From contig NZ_AP031573.1 of assembly GCF_041154745.1 (NCBI RefSeq), forward strand, positions 4,154,001 through 4,218,000: 64,000 nt of DNA, given 5' to 3'. The first letter of the stretch is position 1. Every line of letters begins with the position of its first letter. The stretch is from Flavobacterium sp. CFS9 (GTDB lineage Bacteria > Bacteroidota > Bacteroidia > Flavobacteriales > Flavobacteriaceae). This document shows, piece after piece, positions 44,661-53,311 of this stretch. Below the pieces are notes generated by a model, which was not told where the DNA came from, searched no databases, and worked only from the letters and a program-made list of their open reading frames with translations. The position numbers were made by a program, and so were the translations under genes.

Positions 44661-45083
44661 TTGAGTACAACAGAATTCCTAACCCGACTTATAATCGCAC
44701 TTTTCGCCGGACTAATTATTGGTTTCGAAAGACAGTGGCACCACAAAGAAACCGGTTTAAAAACCAATATGCTTGTAGCAACTGGAGCAGCCGCATTTGT
44801 TTTATTGTCGATTAAAGTAGCTGCAACAGCACCCAATATTGACGTAACCCGTATTACAGCTCAGGTCGTTATGGGAGTTGGCTTTTTAGGTGCCGGAGTT
44901 ATATTTAGAGAAGGAACCAATGTACATGGTCTTAATTCTGCTGCTACCATATGGTGCAGTGCTGCTATTGGCTGTATTGCCGCGTCAGGCTATTTTATCG
45001 AAGCCATGATTTGTACATTCTTAGTTACAATTGTCAACACAGTTCTTGAACCAATCGAAAAATGGCTTCGAAATCGAAAATAG
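44661..45083 (+). CDS. MgtC/SapB-family membrane protein
   Basis: A 140-residue protein with four predicted transmembrane helices and the family phrases LIIGFERQWHHKETGLKT and GVGFLGAGVIFREGTNV. The start is a TTG (LSTTEFLTRLI): no ATG or GTG before the first helix fits, and the next ATG (residue 37) would remove that helix. MgtC proteins affect growth under low Mg2+ in other bacteria; the mode here is unknown. The acidic/basic C-terminal domain of longer relatives is absent, as is common. Confidence 0.92.
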   Translation: MSTTEFLTRLIIALFAGLIIGFERQWHHKETGLKTNMLVATGAAAFVLLSIKVAATAPNIDVTRITAQVVMGVGFLGAGVIFREGTNVHGLNSAATIWCSAAIGCIAASGYFIEAMICTFLVTIVNTVLEPIEKWLRNRK

Positions 45084-45427
45084 ATACTGCTGTGTAAAAT
45101 GTGAGATGTACCAGATCGTAATATCTCATGATAATTTTCGCAAACTTCGTGATTAAAAACAGCATATCAGATAGCTTACAGTTTATAGTTTTCAGTCTCA
45201 GTTTACAGTTTAGAGGTCGCAGTGTTTGCACATCCTACGTTTCACCGTAAACGCAACTTAATTCTACAGTATACACATTCCAGAATTCTCACATTTCACA
45301 CAACTCAAAACCACTTATTCCAAATAAAGTACTATTTGTTACATCATTACTGCTGCTTGTTAAATATGGGTAATTAGCAGTAAATGAGTGTATTAAATTT
45401 GCTCCTGAATTTAAAGATGGAGTAAAT
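45084..45427. other. Repeat-bearing intergenic region before the secreted protein
   Basis: No gene. It contains a period-7 stretch of CAGTTTA-like units (45177-45213), AATGTGAGATGT (45099-45110), and its partly complementary TCTCACATTTCACA (45287-45300), about 190 bases apart. A TAAATTTG -7 box lies at 45394-45401, 27 bases before the next start, without a clear -33. Confidence 0.6.
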
Positions 45428-46099
45428 ATGAGAAAGATAATTTTGAGTATTATGTGGTTAGTTCCTGCGGTAGTAATGTGTCAGACAGGCACTCAAAAAC
45501 ATCAGACAAACACTCATAAAGAATTGTCAAATGTATCATCACGTTTAGATCTAATTTGTAAAAGTAAAGAAATAATGATACCACGAACAACATTAAAAAG
45601 CAGATTTGACAAGTCTACCGTTGTAGATAGAGACACTAAATTTATTTTGGTCTTTAATACAGCAAAAAACACACAAGTTTTACCGGGTTATTATTATTGG
45701 TACGAGAATAAATGGAACAATCTGAAGAACCTGACGGAAGAAGACGGTTTACCTAAGAATAATGGAAAAGCAGGAGATCTCTTTTTTGACTATTCTACAA
45801 AAGATGTGTATTTTTTTAATGGATCGATGTGGCTTTCAATGACAACAAGTGATGACACTTTTTACGAGGCAATATTTGAAAACAAAAGTGGTGTTTTAAA
45901 GTATAAGAACAGTGTAGGGGAAAAGATTGTAATTAATCTACCTGAGTTAGTGCCCAACTTTAATTATCCAAAAACAATTTCATTGAATGCAGGGAAAGAA
46001 ACCCTTAATTATATCGACAACAACGGAAGATTTACCGTTTTAAAACTTGATATTTTACTGGCCAAAAGCCGAAACACCAATGTAACCTCGACATTTTAA
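45428..46099 (+). CDS. Secreted protein of unknown function
   Basis: A 223-residue protein with a signal peptide (MRKIILSIMWLVPAVVMCQ, about residue 19). The mature part has no recognised domain. GLPKNNGKAGDLFFDYSTKDVYFF is like short strand-turn-strand modules seen near the N-termini of flavobacterial surface proteins. There is no CHU_C or type A sorting domain, so it may be periplasmic or a cut-down relative of a longer surface protein. Only C18 and C43 are present. I do not assign a function. Confidence 0.75.
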   Translation: MRKIILSIMWLVPAVVMCQTGTQKHQTNTHKELSNVSSRLDLICKSKEIMIPRTTLKSRFDKSTVVDRDTKFILVFNTAKNTQVLPGYYYWYENKWNNLKNLTEEDGLPKNNGKAGDLFFDYSTKDVYFFNGSMWLSMTTSDDTFYEAIFENKSGVLKYKNSVGEKIVINLPELVPNFNYPKTISLNAGKETLNYIDNNGRFTVLKLDILLAKSRNTNVTSTF

Positions 46100-46134
46100 G
46101 AGAAGCCAATTCATATTGTTTAAACAATTATATA

Positions 46135-46167
46135 ATACCCTACAGGTTTTTAAAACCTGTAGGGTAT
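46135..46167. repeat. 33-base perfect palindrome (16-1-16), variant copy
   Basis: Same layout as 19242-19274 and 55815-55847, with the core CTACAGGTTTT instead of CGACAGGTTTT. It is followed by a T-rich stretch, so it may act as terminator here. Confidence 0.88.
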
Positions 46168-46201
46168 ATTTTTTTATAAGTGAGCAGTATTTGTATATGT
46201 G

Positions 46202-46310
46202 TGAGTTGTGAGTTGTGAAATGTTAGAGGTTAGAGGTTAGAGGTAAACTGTAAACTGTAAACTGTAAACTGTGAGGTAGTAACCACCAACCATCAACCAT
46301 TAACAATCAA
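46202..46310. repeat. Period-7 tandem arrays and AACCATCAACCATTAACAA word
   Basis: Runs of heptamers with different sequences follow each other: GAGTTGT twice, TTAGAGG three times, TAAACTG four times (to about 46271). Then comes AACCATCAACCATTAACAA (46288-46306), the exact complement of 17595-17613. Confidence 0.88.
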
Positions 46311-46328
46311 CATCTAATACACTTTTGT

Positions 46329-46359
46329 TTTGCTATTACAAATAAATGTATTAATTTTG
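46329..46359 (+). promoter_or_regulatory. rpsA promoter
   Basis: TTTG (46329-46332), 19 bases, then TAATTTTG (46352-46359), a full -33/-7 pair, 119 bases before the start codon. Confidence 0.75.
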
Positions 46360-46477
46360 CAGTCCTTTTGGCAAAGAAGAGTTTCCTTTAGGTATCAACT
46401 ATTTATGTAAAACAACTTCTGTATTTTCTACTGCTTTATGAAACTCGAGAGAAACAGAATACAAATTTTTTATCAGC

Positions 46478-48256
46478 ATGTCTGAACAATTAAAATCACA
46501 AGAAGAGTTTTTAGCAAATTTTAACTGGCATAATTTCCAAGAAGGAATTGATGCAGTTGATGAGAAAAACTTATTAGAGTTTGAAGAACTAGTATCAAAA
46601 ACTTTCATTGCTACAGATCAGGAAGAAGTAGTAGAAGGAGTTGTTGTTAGAATTACAGATAGAGACGTTATCGTTGATATCAATGCTAAATCTGAAGGTG
46701 TTATTTCTTTAAACGAATTCCGTTACAACCCAAACTTAAAAGTAGGTGACAAAGTAGAAGTATTAATCGACATCCGTGAGGATAAAACAGGTCAGTTAGT
46801 ATTATCTCACAGAAAAGCACGTACTATCAAATCTTGGGATAGAGTTATTGCAGCTAATGAAACTGGAGAAATCGTTAACGGTTTTGTTAAATGCAGAACT
46901 AAAGGAGGTATGATCGTTGACGTATTCGGTATCGAGGCGTTCTTACCAGGATCTCAAATTGACGTTAAGCCAATTAGAGACTACGATGTATATGTAAACA
47001 AAATGATGGAATTCAAAGTGGTAAAAATCAACCACGAATTCAAAAACGTTGTTGTATCTCATAAAGCACTTATCGAGGCTGATATCGAAGTACAGAAAAA
47101 AGAAATCATCGGTCAATTACAAAAAGGACAAGTATTAGAAGGTGTTGTTAAAAACATTACTTCTTATGGTGTGTTCATTGACTTAGGTGGTGTTGACGGA
47201 TTAATTCACATTACTGACCTTTCTTGGAGCAGAATCAACCACCCAAGTGAAGTTCTTGAATTAGACCAAAAATTAAACGTTGTAATCCTTGATTTCGATG
47301 ATGAGAAAACAAGAATTCAATTAGGATTGAAACAATTAAACGCTCACCCATGGGATGCTTTAGATGCTAATTTAACAATTGGTGATAAAGTAAAAGGTAA
47401 AGTAGTTGTAATCGCTGATTACGGTGCTTTCATCGAAGTTGCTGAAGGTGTTGAAGGTTTAATCCACGTTTCTGAAATGTCATGGTCTACTCACTTACGT
47501 TCTGCTCAGGACTTCGTGAAAGTTGGAGATGTTGTTGAAGCAGTTATCTTAACTTTAGACAGAGACGATCGTAAGATGTCATTAGGTATCAAACAATTGA
47601 CTCAGGATCCATGGACTGACATTACTTCTAAATACCCAGTAGGTTCTAAACATACAGGTATCGTTAGAAACTTTACAAACTTTGGTATTTTCGTAGAATT
47701 AGAAGAAGGAATTGATGGATTAATCTACATTTCTGACCTTTCTTGGACTAAGAAAATCAAACACCCATCTGAATTTGTAAATGTTGGTGAAAAACTTGAT
47801 GTAGTGGTATTAGAATTAGATGTTGAAGGACGTAAATTATCTTTAGGTCACAAACAAACTACTGCTAATCCTTGGGATCAATACGAAGATTCTTTCGCTG
47901 TAGGAACTATCCACAATGGTGAAATTTCTGAAATCGTTGACAAAGGAGCTACTGTAGAATTCGGAGATGATATCGTTGCTTTCATTCCAACTCGTCACCT
48001 TGAAAAAGAAGACGGAAAGAAATTGAAAAAAGGTGATACTGCTGATTTCAAAGTAATCGAATTCAACAAAGAATTCAAAAGAGTAGTTGCTTCTCACACT
48101 GCTATCTTCCGTGAAGAAGAAGAGAAAAACGTGAAAGCTGCTGCTGAAAATACTTCATCTGCATCTACTACAAATGCACCAGCTGCAACTTTAGGAGATA
48201 ACAATGATGTATTAGCTGCATTAAAAGCTAAAATGGAAAAAACGGAGAAAAAATAA
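46478..48256 (+). CDS. rpsA: 30S ribosomal protein S1
   Basis: A 592-residue protein of six S1 (OB-fold) domains; the central ones carry the RNA-binding phrases VKNITSYGVFIDLGGVDGLI, VIADYGAFIEVAEGVEGLI and VRNFTNFGIFVELEEGIDGL. S1 binds mRNA on the small ribosomal subunit and is needed for translation initiation where Shine-Dalgarno sites are weak, which is the rule in Bacteroidota. The C-terminal tail (about 555-592) is low-complexity Ala/Thr/Lys. It is transcribed alone, with its own promoter and a strong terminator. Codon use is highly adapted. Confidence 0.97.
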   Translation: MSEQLKSQEEFLANFNWHNFQEGIDAVDEKNLLEFEELVSKTFIATDQEEVVEGVVVRITDRDVIVDINAKSEGVISLNEFRYNPNLKVGDKVEVLIDIREDKTGQLVLSHRKARTIKSWDRVIAANETGEIVNGFVKCRTKGGMIVDVFGIEAFLPGSQIDVKPIRDYDVYVNKMMEFKVVKINHEFKNVVVSHKALIEADIEVQKKEIIGQLQKGQVLEGVVKNITSYGVFIDLGGVDGLIHITDLSWSRINHPSEVLELDQKLNVVILDFDDEKTRIQLGLKQLNAHPWDALDANLTIGDKVKGKVVVIADYGAFIEVAEGVEGLIHVSEMSWSTHLRSAQDFVKVGDVVEAVILTLDRDDRKMSLGIKQLTQDPWTDITSKYPVGSKHTGIVRNFTNFGIFVELEEGIDGLIYISDLSWTKKIKHPSEFVNVGEKLDVVVLELDVEGRKLSLGHKQTTANPWDQYEDSFAVGTIHNGEISEIVDKGATVEFGDDIVAFIPTRHLEKEDGKKLKKGDTADFKVIEFNKEFKRVVASHTAIFREEEEKNVKAAAENTSSASTTNAPAATLGDNNDVLAALKAKMEKTEKK

Positions 48257-48277
48257 TTCTTAGTTTCCTCTAAATAG

Positions 48278-48310
48278 AAAGTCCCACAGCAATGTGGGAC
48301 TTTTTTTTTC
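48278..48310 (+). terminator. rpsA terminator
   Basis: A perfect 11-base stem AAAGTCCCACA (48278-48288) and TGTGGGACTTT (48293-48303) with tetraloop GCAA and a T-run. Confidence 0.95.
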
Positions 48311-48318
48311 ACAGGTTT

Positions 48319-48342
48319 GTCAGTTCGAGCGGAGTCGAGAAC
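48319..48342. repeat. Dispersed 24-base element (GTTCGAGCGGAGTCGAGAAC type)
   Basis: One of three copies in the window; the others are at 58476-58499 and 59427-59450, and it differs from them at one base (G instead of A). The element itself is partly self-complementary. Confidence 0.85.
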
Positions 48343-48364
48343 TTTTGTAGGGAGAACTTGCAAT

Positions 48365-48892
48365 CTATTTTGAAGCCAGTAATTTAGCTTCTTCGGGGGT
48401 AAATTCATTTACAATCGAATAGGTTTCAATTTTAGCAATTGCCATTTCATCCAGAATATCAACAAGATTTTTAAAATTACTTTTCTTGCTGGGTTTTATA
48501 ATCACAATTGCACCGTTTTTAGGTTTTCCAATCGCGGTCGAATATTCTGTAATTCTTTTGTTTGTTTCAAAAATTTCTTTTCTAATTCCGGTTTCTCCAT
48601 ATACGCTACTTTTTGAATTTTCAAGAGGAGAGAACAATAATCCTGAATATGTAACAATTTTGTCATTATCATCTAATAAGATTGTATAAATACGATTGGA
48701 ATCGATACAACCAATAGGACCGCAGGTGATATCCCCATTATCAGGTAAATCTAAACCAATACTTTTTGGCTTAGCTAATTCAATGGTTAGCATAAAAAAT
48801 ATAATCAGCAAAAATGAAACACTCACCATTGCAGTTAAATCGACTCTTGCATTTAACTTTTTACTTCTTACTTTTTTTGGCAGATTTTGCAT
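48365..48892 (-). CDS. ExbD/TolR-like protein, second tandem copy
   Basis: A 175-residue protein: short basic cytoplasmic N-terminus, one transmembrane helix (about residues 19-42; VDLTAMVSVSFLLIIFFMLT, with D18 in the place of the proton-carrying Asp of ExbD), then a periplasmic domain of about 130 residues. The first 41 residues differ from the upstream paralogue at one position only, while the periplasmic parts have diverged. ExbD normally works with ExbB (MotA/TolQ family) to energise TonB; no ExbB gene is adjacent. Periplasmic Cys residues (CGPIGC) are present. Probably co-transcribed with the upstream copy. Confidence 0.85.
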   Translation of the reverse strand: MQNLPKKVRSKKLNARVDLTAMVSVSFLLIIFFMLTIELAKPKSIGLDLPDNGDITCGPIGCIDSNRIYTILLDDNDKIVTYSGLLFSPLENSKSSVYGETGIRKEIFETNKRITEYSTAIGKPKNGAIVIIKPSKKSNFKNLVDILDEMAIAKIETYSIVNEFTPEEAKLLASK

Positions 48893-48920
48893 AGATTTTA
48901 GTTTGAATTATAAAAACGAA

Positions 48921-49448
48921 TTAATTAGAAGCTAGTAAATTTTCTTCCTCCGGAGTATAATAATCAACAATAGAATAGGAAGTTATGCCTATAATTTTCA
49001 TTTCGTCTATTATATCAACCAAATTGCCATAACTGGATTTTTTGCTTGGTTTTATTATAACGGTAAGTCCGCGTCCGGGTTTCCCCAAAGCAGCTGAGTA
49101 TTCCAGAACTGTTTTATTTCTTTCGAACAATTCTCTTCTGATTCCATTTTTACCATATTGCATCTCTTTTGGGGAAACAATGGGGGCAAATAGTAAACCT
49201 GTGTAAGCAATTATTTTGTTATTCTCGCCTAATATTATAGTCATTGATCTATTCTCTCCATAATGGCGAGGAGGACAGTCACAACAACCTCTGTCTCTGC
49301 CAGTATCATATAGAATAACTTTTGGTTTGGCTAATTCTATAGTTACCATAAAAAATATAATCAGCAAGAAAGAAACACTTACCATTGCCGTTAAATCGAC
49401 TCTTGCATTTAATTTTTTACTTCTTACTTTTTTCGGCAGATTTTGCAT
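48921..49448 (-). CDS. ExbD/TolR-like protein, first tandem copy
   Basis: A 175-residue paralogue of the following gene, 28 bases away. Same N-terminus and transmembrane helix (D18 conserved) and similar C-terminus (IKPSKKSSYGNLVDIIDEM; YTPEEENLLAS). Its periplasmic part has a CCDCPP motif in place of the CGPIGC of the other copy. No ExbB or TonB gene is near, so the partner motor protein must be encoded elsewhere. A recent duplication followed by change in the periplasmic domain is the likely history. Confidence 0.85.
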   Translation of the reverse strand: MQNLPKKVRSKKLNARVDLTAMVSVSFLLIIFFMVTIELAKPKVILYDTGRDRGCCDCPPRHYGENRSMTIILGENNKIIAYTGLLFAPIVSPKEMQYGKNGIRRELFERNKTVLEYSAALGKPGRGLTVIIKPSKKSSYGNLVDIIDEMKIIGITSYSIVDYYTPEEENLLASN

Positions 49449-49660
49449 AATAAATGTGTTTTGATTCTAAAGTTAGTAATTAAATTAACAAAATTCAGGA
49501 TAAAGATTTAAAAATAATTAAAAGTATTTTTTTAACAATAAAGGCTTGTTTTGCAGTCAATTTTGAGTGTTTTTTGTTATTTCTTAATTTTTTTTGAAGA
49601 GGTATTAAAACCAAAACTAATATTACCGCGTAAATGAGCTTATAACCTAAAATATTAATT

Positions 49661-50215
49661 ATGAAAACTAGAAATTTTTTAGCCGTAGCAATCCTGGTAT
49701 TAGGATTTGGATTTTCATCATTTGCACAAAAAACCGTAATGGTTGGCGGAGCTGCAATGTATCCTACTAAAAATATTATTGAAAATGCCGTTAATTCAAA
49801 AGATCACACGACATTAGTAGCAGCTGTAAAAGCCGCCGGATTAGTGGAAACCCTTGAAGGAAAGGGACCGTTTACTGTTTTTGCCCCAACAAATGCAGCA
49901 TTTGATAAATTACCAAAAGGAACTGTTGAATCATTATTAAAACCTGAAAATAAAAAATCGCTTCAAAACATCTTAACCTATCATGTGGCAGCGGGAAAAT
50001 GGAATGCTGCTGATATTGCAAAAGCCATTAAAGAAGGTAAAGGAAAAGCGGTTATAAAAGCTGTTAACGGAGGAACTTTAACGGCTTGGATGAAAGGGAA
50101 AGATTTGTACATCAGTGACGAAAGTGGAAATAAGGCTAAAGTTACTATTGCAGATGTAAACCAGTCAAATGGTGTAATTCATGTAATTGACGCTGTTTTG
50201 TTGCCAAAAAAATAG
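49661..50215 (+). CDS. Secreted fasciclin (FAS1) domain protein
   Basis: A 184-residue protein with a signal peptide (to about residue 22, SSFAQ) and one FAS1 domain (about 45-182): motif H1 FTVFAPTNAAFDKLP and H2 VIHVIDAVLLP are both present, with the YH pair in ILTYHVAAGKW. FAS1 proteins are cell-surface or periplasmic adhesion modules; the ligand is unknown. Single gene, closed by a long hairpin shared with the converging gene. Confidence 0.94.
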   Translation: MKTRNFLAVAILVLGFGFSSFAQKTVMVGGAAMYPTKNIIENAVNSKDHTTLVAAVKAAGLVETLEGKGPFTVFAPTNAAFDKLPKGTVESLLKPENKKSLQNILTYHVAAGKWNAADIAKAIKEGKGKAVIKAVNGGTLTAWMKGKDLYISDESGNKAKVTIADVNQSNGVIHVIDAVLLPKK

Positions 50216-50225
50216 ACGAAAGTCT

Positions 50226-50301
50226 AAATCTCAAAATCCAAAATCCAAATCCCAGTTTACAAATTGGAATTTGGATTTTGGAGTTTAAAATTTTGAGATT
50301 T
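50226..50301. terminator. Long hairpin between converging genes, built of heptamer-like units
   Basis: AAATCTCAAAAT (50226-50237) pairs with ATTTTGAGATTT (50290-50301), and the inner CCAAAATCCAAAT pairs with ATTTGGATTTTGG. The left arm shows CAAAATC repeats with a 7-base period. Confidence 0.7.
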
Positions 50302-50304
50302 AAC

Positions 50305-51150
50305 TTAACGTTTTGCGGTTAAAGTGGATCCTGCCGAAGCAATTACAACACATATAACGGCTAAAATTTCATAAATGTTTAAATGTTCCTGCAGGAAAAT
50401 AAAAGCGCAGATAGCTGCCGCAGCAGGTTCTAAGCTCATTAGAATACTAAAAGTACGAGGAGGAAGCTGGCCCAGAGCTTTCATTTCGAGTGTAAATGGA
50501 ATGGCACTGGATAGAAGCGCCAGAGCAACACCCATTCCGAAGAGTTTTGGAGTAAGATTTACTAATCCGTTTTCATAAATACCAAACGGTAGAATTAAAA
50601 CGGCTCCGAAAAGCATTCCGGTAGCAACAGCTTCTCCGCCATGCATAATTTTAGAAACTTTTCCACCCAGAACGATATAGGCAGCCCATAAAGCACCTGC
50701 AAAAAGAGCGAATAAAACACCTATGGGATCGATTTTGTCATTGGACCAGGGAGCTATTAAAACTATTCCAATTGCTGCCAGTACTACCCAGCAGTAATCA
50801 AGCAAACGCTTCGAGCCGACAATGGCAACCAGTAACGGACCTATAAATTCAAGTGTCACTGCCAGACCAATCGGGATTCTTTCTATTGCACTATAAAAAA
50901 CTAAATTCATAGCGCCAAGTGTCAAACCATATGGAAGAACAATTCTCCATTGTTTTGAAGTGATTGCTTTTAAATTAGGTCTGTAGGCTAAAAGTAATAT
51001 AACAGCCGAAATTCCGATTCGCAAAGAAGCTGTTCCCGCAGCACCTATGGTTGGAAATAAACTTTTTGCAATGGCAGCCCCACACTGAACACTTACAATG
51101 GCTAAAAGCACCGCGTAAACAGGGGGGATATTGAATTCTTTATTTTTCAT
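50305..51150 (-). CDS. EamA/DMT-family exporter, RhtA-like
   Basis: A 281-residue membrane protein with ten predicted transmembrane helices in two EamA halves. Phrases such as IPIGLAVTLEFIGPLLVAI and LPPRTFSILMSLEPAAAA are typical of the RhtA branch, whose E. coli member exports threonine and homoserine. The substrate here is therefore likely an amino acid but unproven. Codon use and length are ordinary. It converges with the fasciclin gene and has a 46-residue gene 87 bases upstream. Confidence 0.92.
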   Translation of the reverse strand: MKNKEFNIPPVYAVLLAIVSVQCGAAIAKSLFPTIGAAGTASLRIGISAVILLLAYRPNLKAITSKQWRIVLPYGLTLGAMNLVFYSAIERIPIGLAVTLEFIGPLLVAIVGSKRLLDYCWVVLAAIGIVLIAPWSNDKIDPIGVLFALFAGALWAAYIVLGGKVSKIMHGGEAVATGMLFGAVLILPFGIYENGLVNLTPKLFGMGVALALLSSAIPFTLEMKALGQLPPRTFSILMSLEPAAAAICAFIFLQEHLNIYEILAVICVVIASAGSTLTAKR

Positions 51151-51237
51151 GGAAATGTAATGGAGAGAAAAACGGCAAATAGATAGCCGATAACCTAAGG
51201 CGGTTAGGTAGAGTTTTGAAGAGATTTTTTTAGAATA

Positions 51238-51378
51238 CTATCCTAAAGCTCTTTTGGTCACATAAGCCCGGTAACCAATAACGGCCATCTGCCATTTCTT
51301 TGCTTTTGTAATGTCCAGGCCTTGTTTGGTAAAACTAGGCAACAGTATTTTGTTGATTTGGGCTAAAATTTTGTACAT
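51238..51378 (-). CDS. Conserved small basic protein (46 residues)
   Basis: A short gene: MYKILAQINKILLPSFTKQG, then LDITKAKKWQMAVIGYRAYV, then TKRALG and a TAG stop. It is strongly basic (about ten Lys/Arg, one Asp). I recall similar short flavobacterial proteins with LPSxxKQGLDL and VTxRALD patterns, of unknown function and sometimes mislabelled; that match is from memory. ATG at 51378 is the only reasonable start. It is transcribed in the same direction as the EamA gene and may share its message. A role in RNA or membrane binding is possible but not shown. Confidence 0.72.
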   Translation of the reverse strand: MYKILAQINKILLPSFTKQGLDITKAKKWQMAVIGYRAYVTKRALG

Positions 51379-51407
51379 AACGGCTAAATTTTTTGCAAAG
51401 ATATAAA

Positions 51408-51439
51408 AAAAAGACTTTGCGATCAGGCAAAGTCTTTTT
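51408..51439 (-). terminator. Terminator of the BlaI/M56 operon
   Basis: A perfect 13-base stem, AAAAAGACTTTGC (51408-51420) and GCAAAGTCTTTTT (51427-51439), loop GATCAG; on the minus strand it ends in a run of eight T. Confidence 0.92.
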
Positions 51440-51483
51440 AATTGATTTTTAAGTGTTTATAAGATTTTAGAATGTGATGTCGA

Positions 51484-53292
51484 TTAAGATCTTCTGTTTC
51501 TTTTTTCCAGTTTTCGGGCTTCTTTCTCGTCCTGCTTCATTTCTTTTTCAAGCCTTTTCATATCAACTTCATATCTGCGCATATCCTGCTCGTACTGTTT
51601 CATATCTTGTTCGTACTGCTTCATATTGATGCCGTACTCTTTAGAATCTTTTCCGTATTTAACTTCTATGTTCTCGGCAAATTTTTCCATTTCTGCACTG
51701 AATTTGTCCATTGCAGCCTCATACTTTTGCATATCCTTCTCATAATTTGCATCTCTTTGCGACAAGAATTCATTCAATTGTTTTTCGTAGGCTGCGATAC
51801 TTGGTTCGATAGATTTTAATTTCTTTTCATACTCGGCCATATCTTTCTTAAAATTAGCCATTTCAGCTTTACTGCCTGGATTCATTGGAGGCATTGGAGG
51901 CATTGGAACATTTAATGGAGGCATTGGTGGCATCGCCCCATTAGGAAATGAAGGTGGAGTTGGAGGGGTTGGGGGTGTAAGAGGATCGCCATCTGTATCA
52001 TTGATATTTTCTCTTTCTGCAACCTGATTTCTGAAAATCCCTGGTCTGTTTGGGGCATCATCCGTTATTAATGCTACACTTTTGGAGCCATCATTTTGAG
52101 CTGAGATCACAATTCCACAGCCTTTAATGGGGTTATTGCTTTCGATGTGAATGGTTTGCGTTTTTCCATTCTGTTTTTTTACATCTACTTTAATAGCAGT
52201 CAGCTCATTCTCGCTGTTTCTTTTTACATCCGAGATAACAACATCAACATTGTGCTTTTGTTTTAAATCTTCGGTAATTTTTTTAAGCTCCTGATCTGTA
52301 GTGTTTTTTTGGATTTTAATAACATCAGTTGAGTCATTTTTTTTAGTGACCTCTTTCGATTCTTTAACTTTTCTGGCTTCTTTTTCTTGTGCGATTGTTT
52401 TAATTTGGAATAAAAAGATAAAAGCAGCTAGTGCCGGAATGATGGCATAATACTTCCAGTAATTCCATTTCTTTGATTGATTTTTGTTTAACATGACAAT
52501 TCGTTTTTTGATTAATGATTGATAAAAATGATTGGTGATTGCAACACAGCTTTCGTGTGCTGTTATTTTTAAAAGCGTGTACTGATATGCTTTTTTGTCG
52601 GTTATTATTTTAGCTGCCTCACTGTCGGCAATAAATTCAAGGTTTTGAAGAATTGCTTTTTTGTACAGCCAGATAAAAGGATTGAACCAGAATAAGACGC
52701 AAAACACTCTGGAAATTAAAACGTCCATCGTATGATTCTGATCGCTGTGTACCTTTTCGTGTTCAATAATACTCTCTAATTCTGAAGCAGTATACATTGA
52801 TGAGTTGTATACGATATAATCAAAATAAGAAAAAGGAGCAATGTTTTCGTTGATATCGACAAATTTGAAATCGGCCTGCTGCAGTACTTTTTTCCCTTTT
52901 AGAACAGAATTAAGACTATAAAAGTCAATCATGAATTTTATCACCAAAGCCAGAAACCCGATACCATAAACAGCCAGTATAACATAATTCCAATTGATTT
53001 CAAACGTATCTTCTTCTATAGCGGGAGAAAGATATGTTTTCGAATAATCCATTGCTGCCATTGTTGCTCTTGAGGCAGCCATTACAGGAGTCTGAACAAC
53101 AGGAGTGGGTTCTATCCATACGATTTTGGTGTAAACTAAAAAAGGTAAAACAACGGAGGTGATTAATCCTGCCAGTAAAAACCATCTGCTGCTGTTAAAA
53201 AAGGTTTCTTTGCGCAATAAAAAATAATAAGCGCAATAGAACAATATTACCAGTCCGCTTGATTTTGCGATAAAAATGAAAAAGGCTTCCAT
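51484..53292 (-). CDS. BlaR1-like M56 membrane metallopeptidase with Pro-rich and coiled-coil tail
   Basis: A 602-residue membrane protein. The N-terminal M56 part (about 1-300) has four to five transmembrane helices and the zinc motif HEKVH (H178, H182) with downstream EFIADSEAA. After it, the periplasmic region has a Lys-rich coil and a KNTTDQELKKI repeat-like domain (about 330-400), a Pro-rich linker (about 425-455: TPPTPPTPPSFP, PPMPPLNVPMPP) and a long Lys/Glu/Met coiled coil (about 470-602) with YEQDMKQ repeats. There is no penicillin-binding sensor domain as in BlaR1. With the BlaI gene 19 bases upstream it probably cleaves BlaI on a signal. The tail is unlike that of its paralogue. 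Confidence 0.9.
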   Translation of the reverse strand: MEAFFIFIAKSSGLVILFYCAYYFLLRKETFFNSSRWFLLAGLITSVVLPFLVYTKIVWIEPTPVVQTPVMAASRATMAAMDYSKTYLSPAIEEDTFEINWNYVILAVYGIGFLALVIKFMIDFYSLNSVLKGKKVLQQADFKFVDINENIAPFSYFDYIVYNSSMYTASELESIIEHEKVHSDQNHTMDVLISRVFCVLFWFNPFIWLYKKAILQNLEFIADSEAAKIITDKKAYQYTLLKITAHESCVAITNHFYQSLIKKRIVMLNKNQSKKWNYWKYYAIIPALAAFIFLFQIKTIAQEKEARKVKESKEVTKKNDSTDVIKIQKNTTDQELKKITEDLKQKHNVDVVISDVKRNSENELTAIKVDVKKQNGKTQTIHIESNNPIKGCGIVISAQNDGSKSVALITDDAPNRPGIFRNQVAERENINDTDGDPLTPPTPPTPPSFPNGAMPPMPPLNVPMPPMPPMNPGSKAEMANFKKDMAEYEKKLKSIEPSIAAYEKQLNEFLSQRDANYEKDMQKYEAAMDKFSAEMEKFAENIEVKYGKDSKEYGINMKQYEQDMKQYEQDMRRYEVDMKRLEKEMKQDEKEARKLEKRNRRS

Positions 53293-53311
53293 AACTAACT
53301 ATTTTTTTCTT

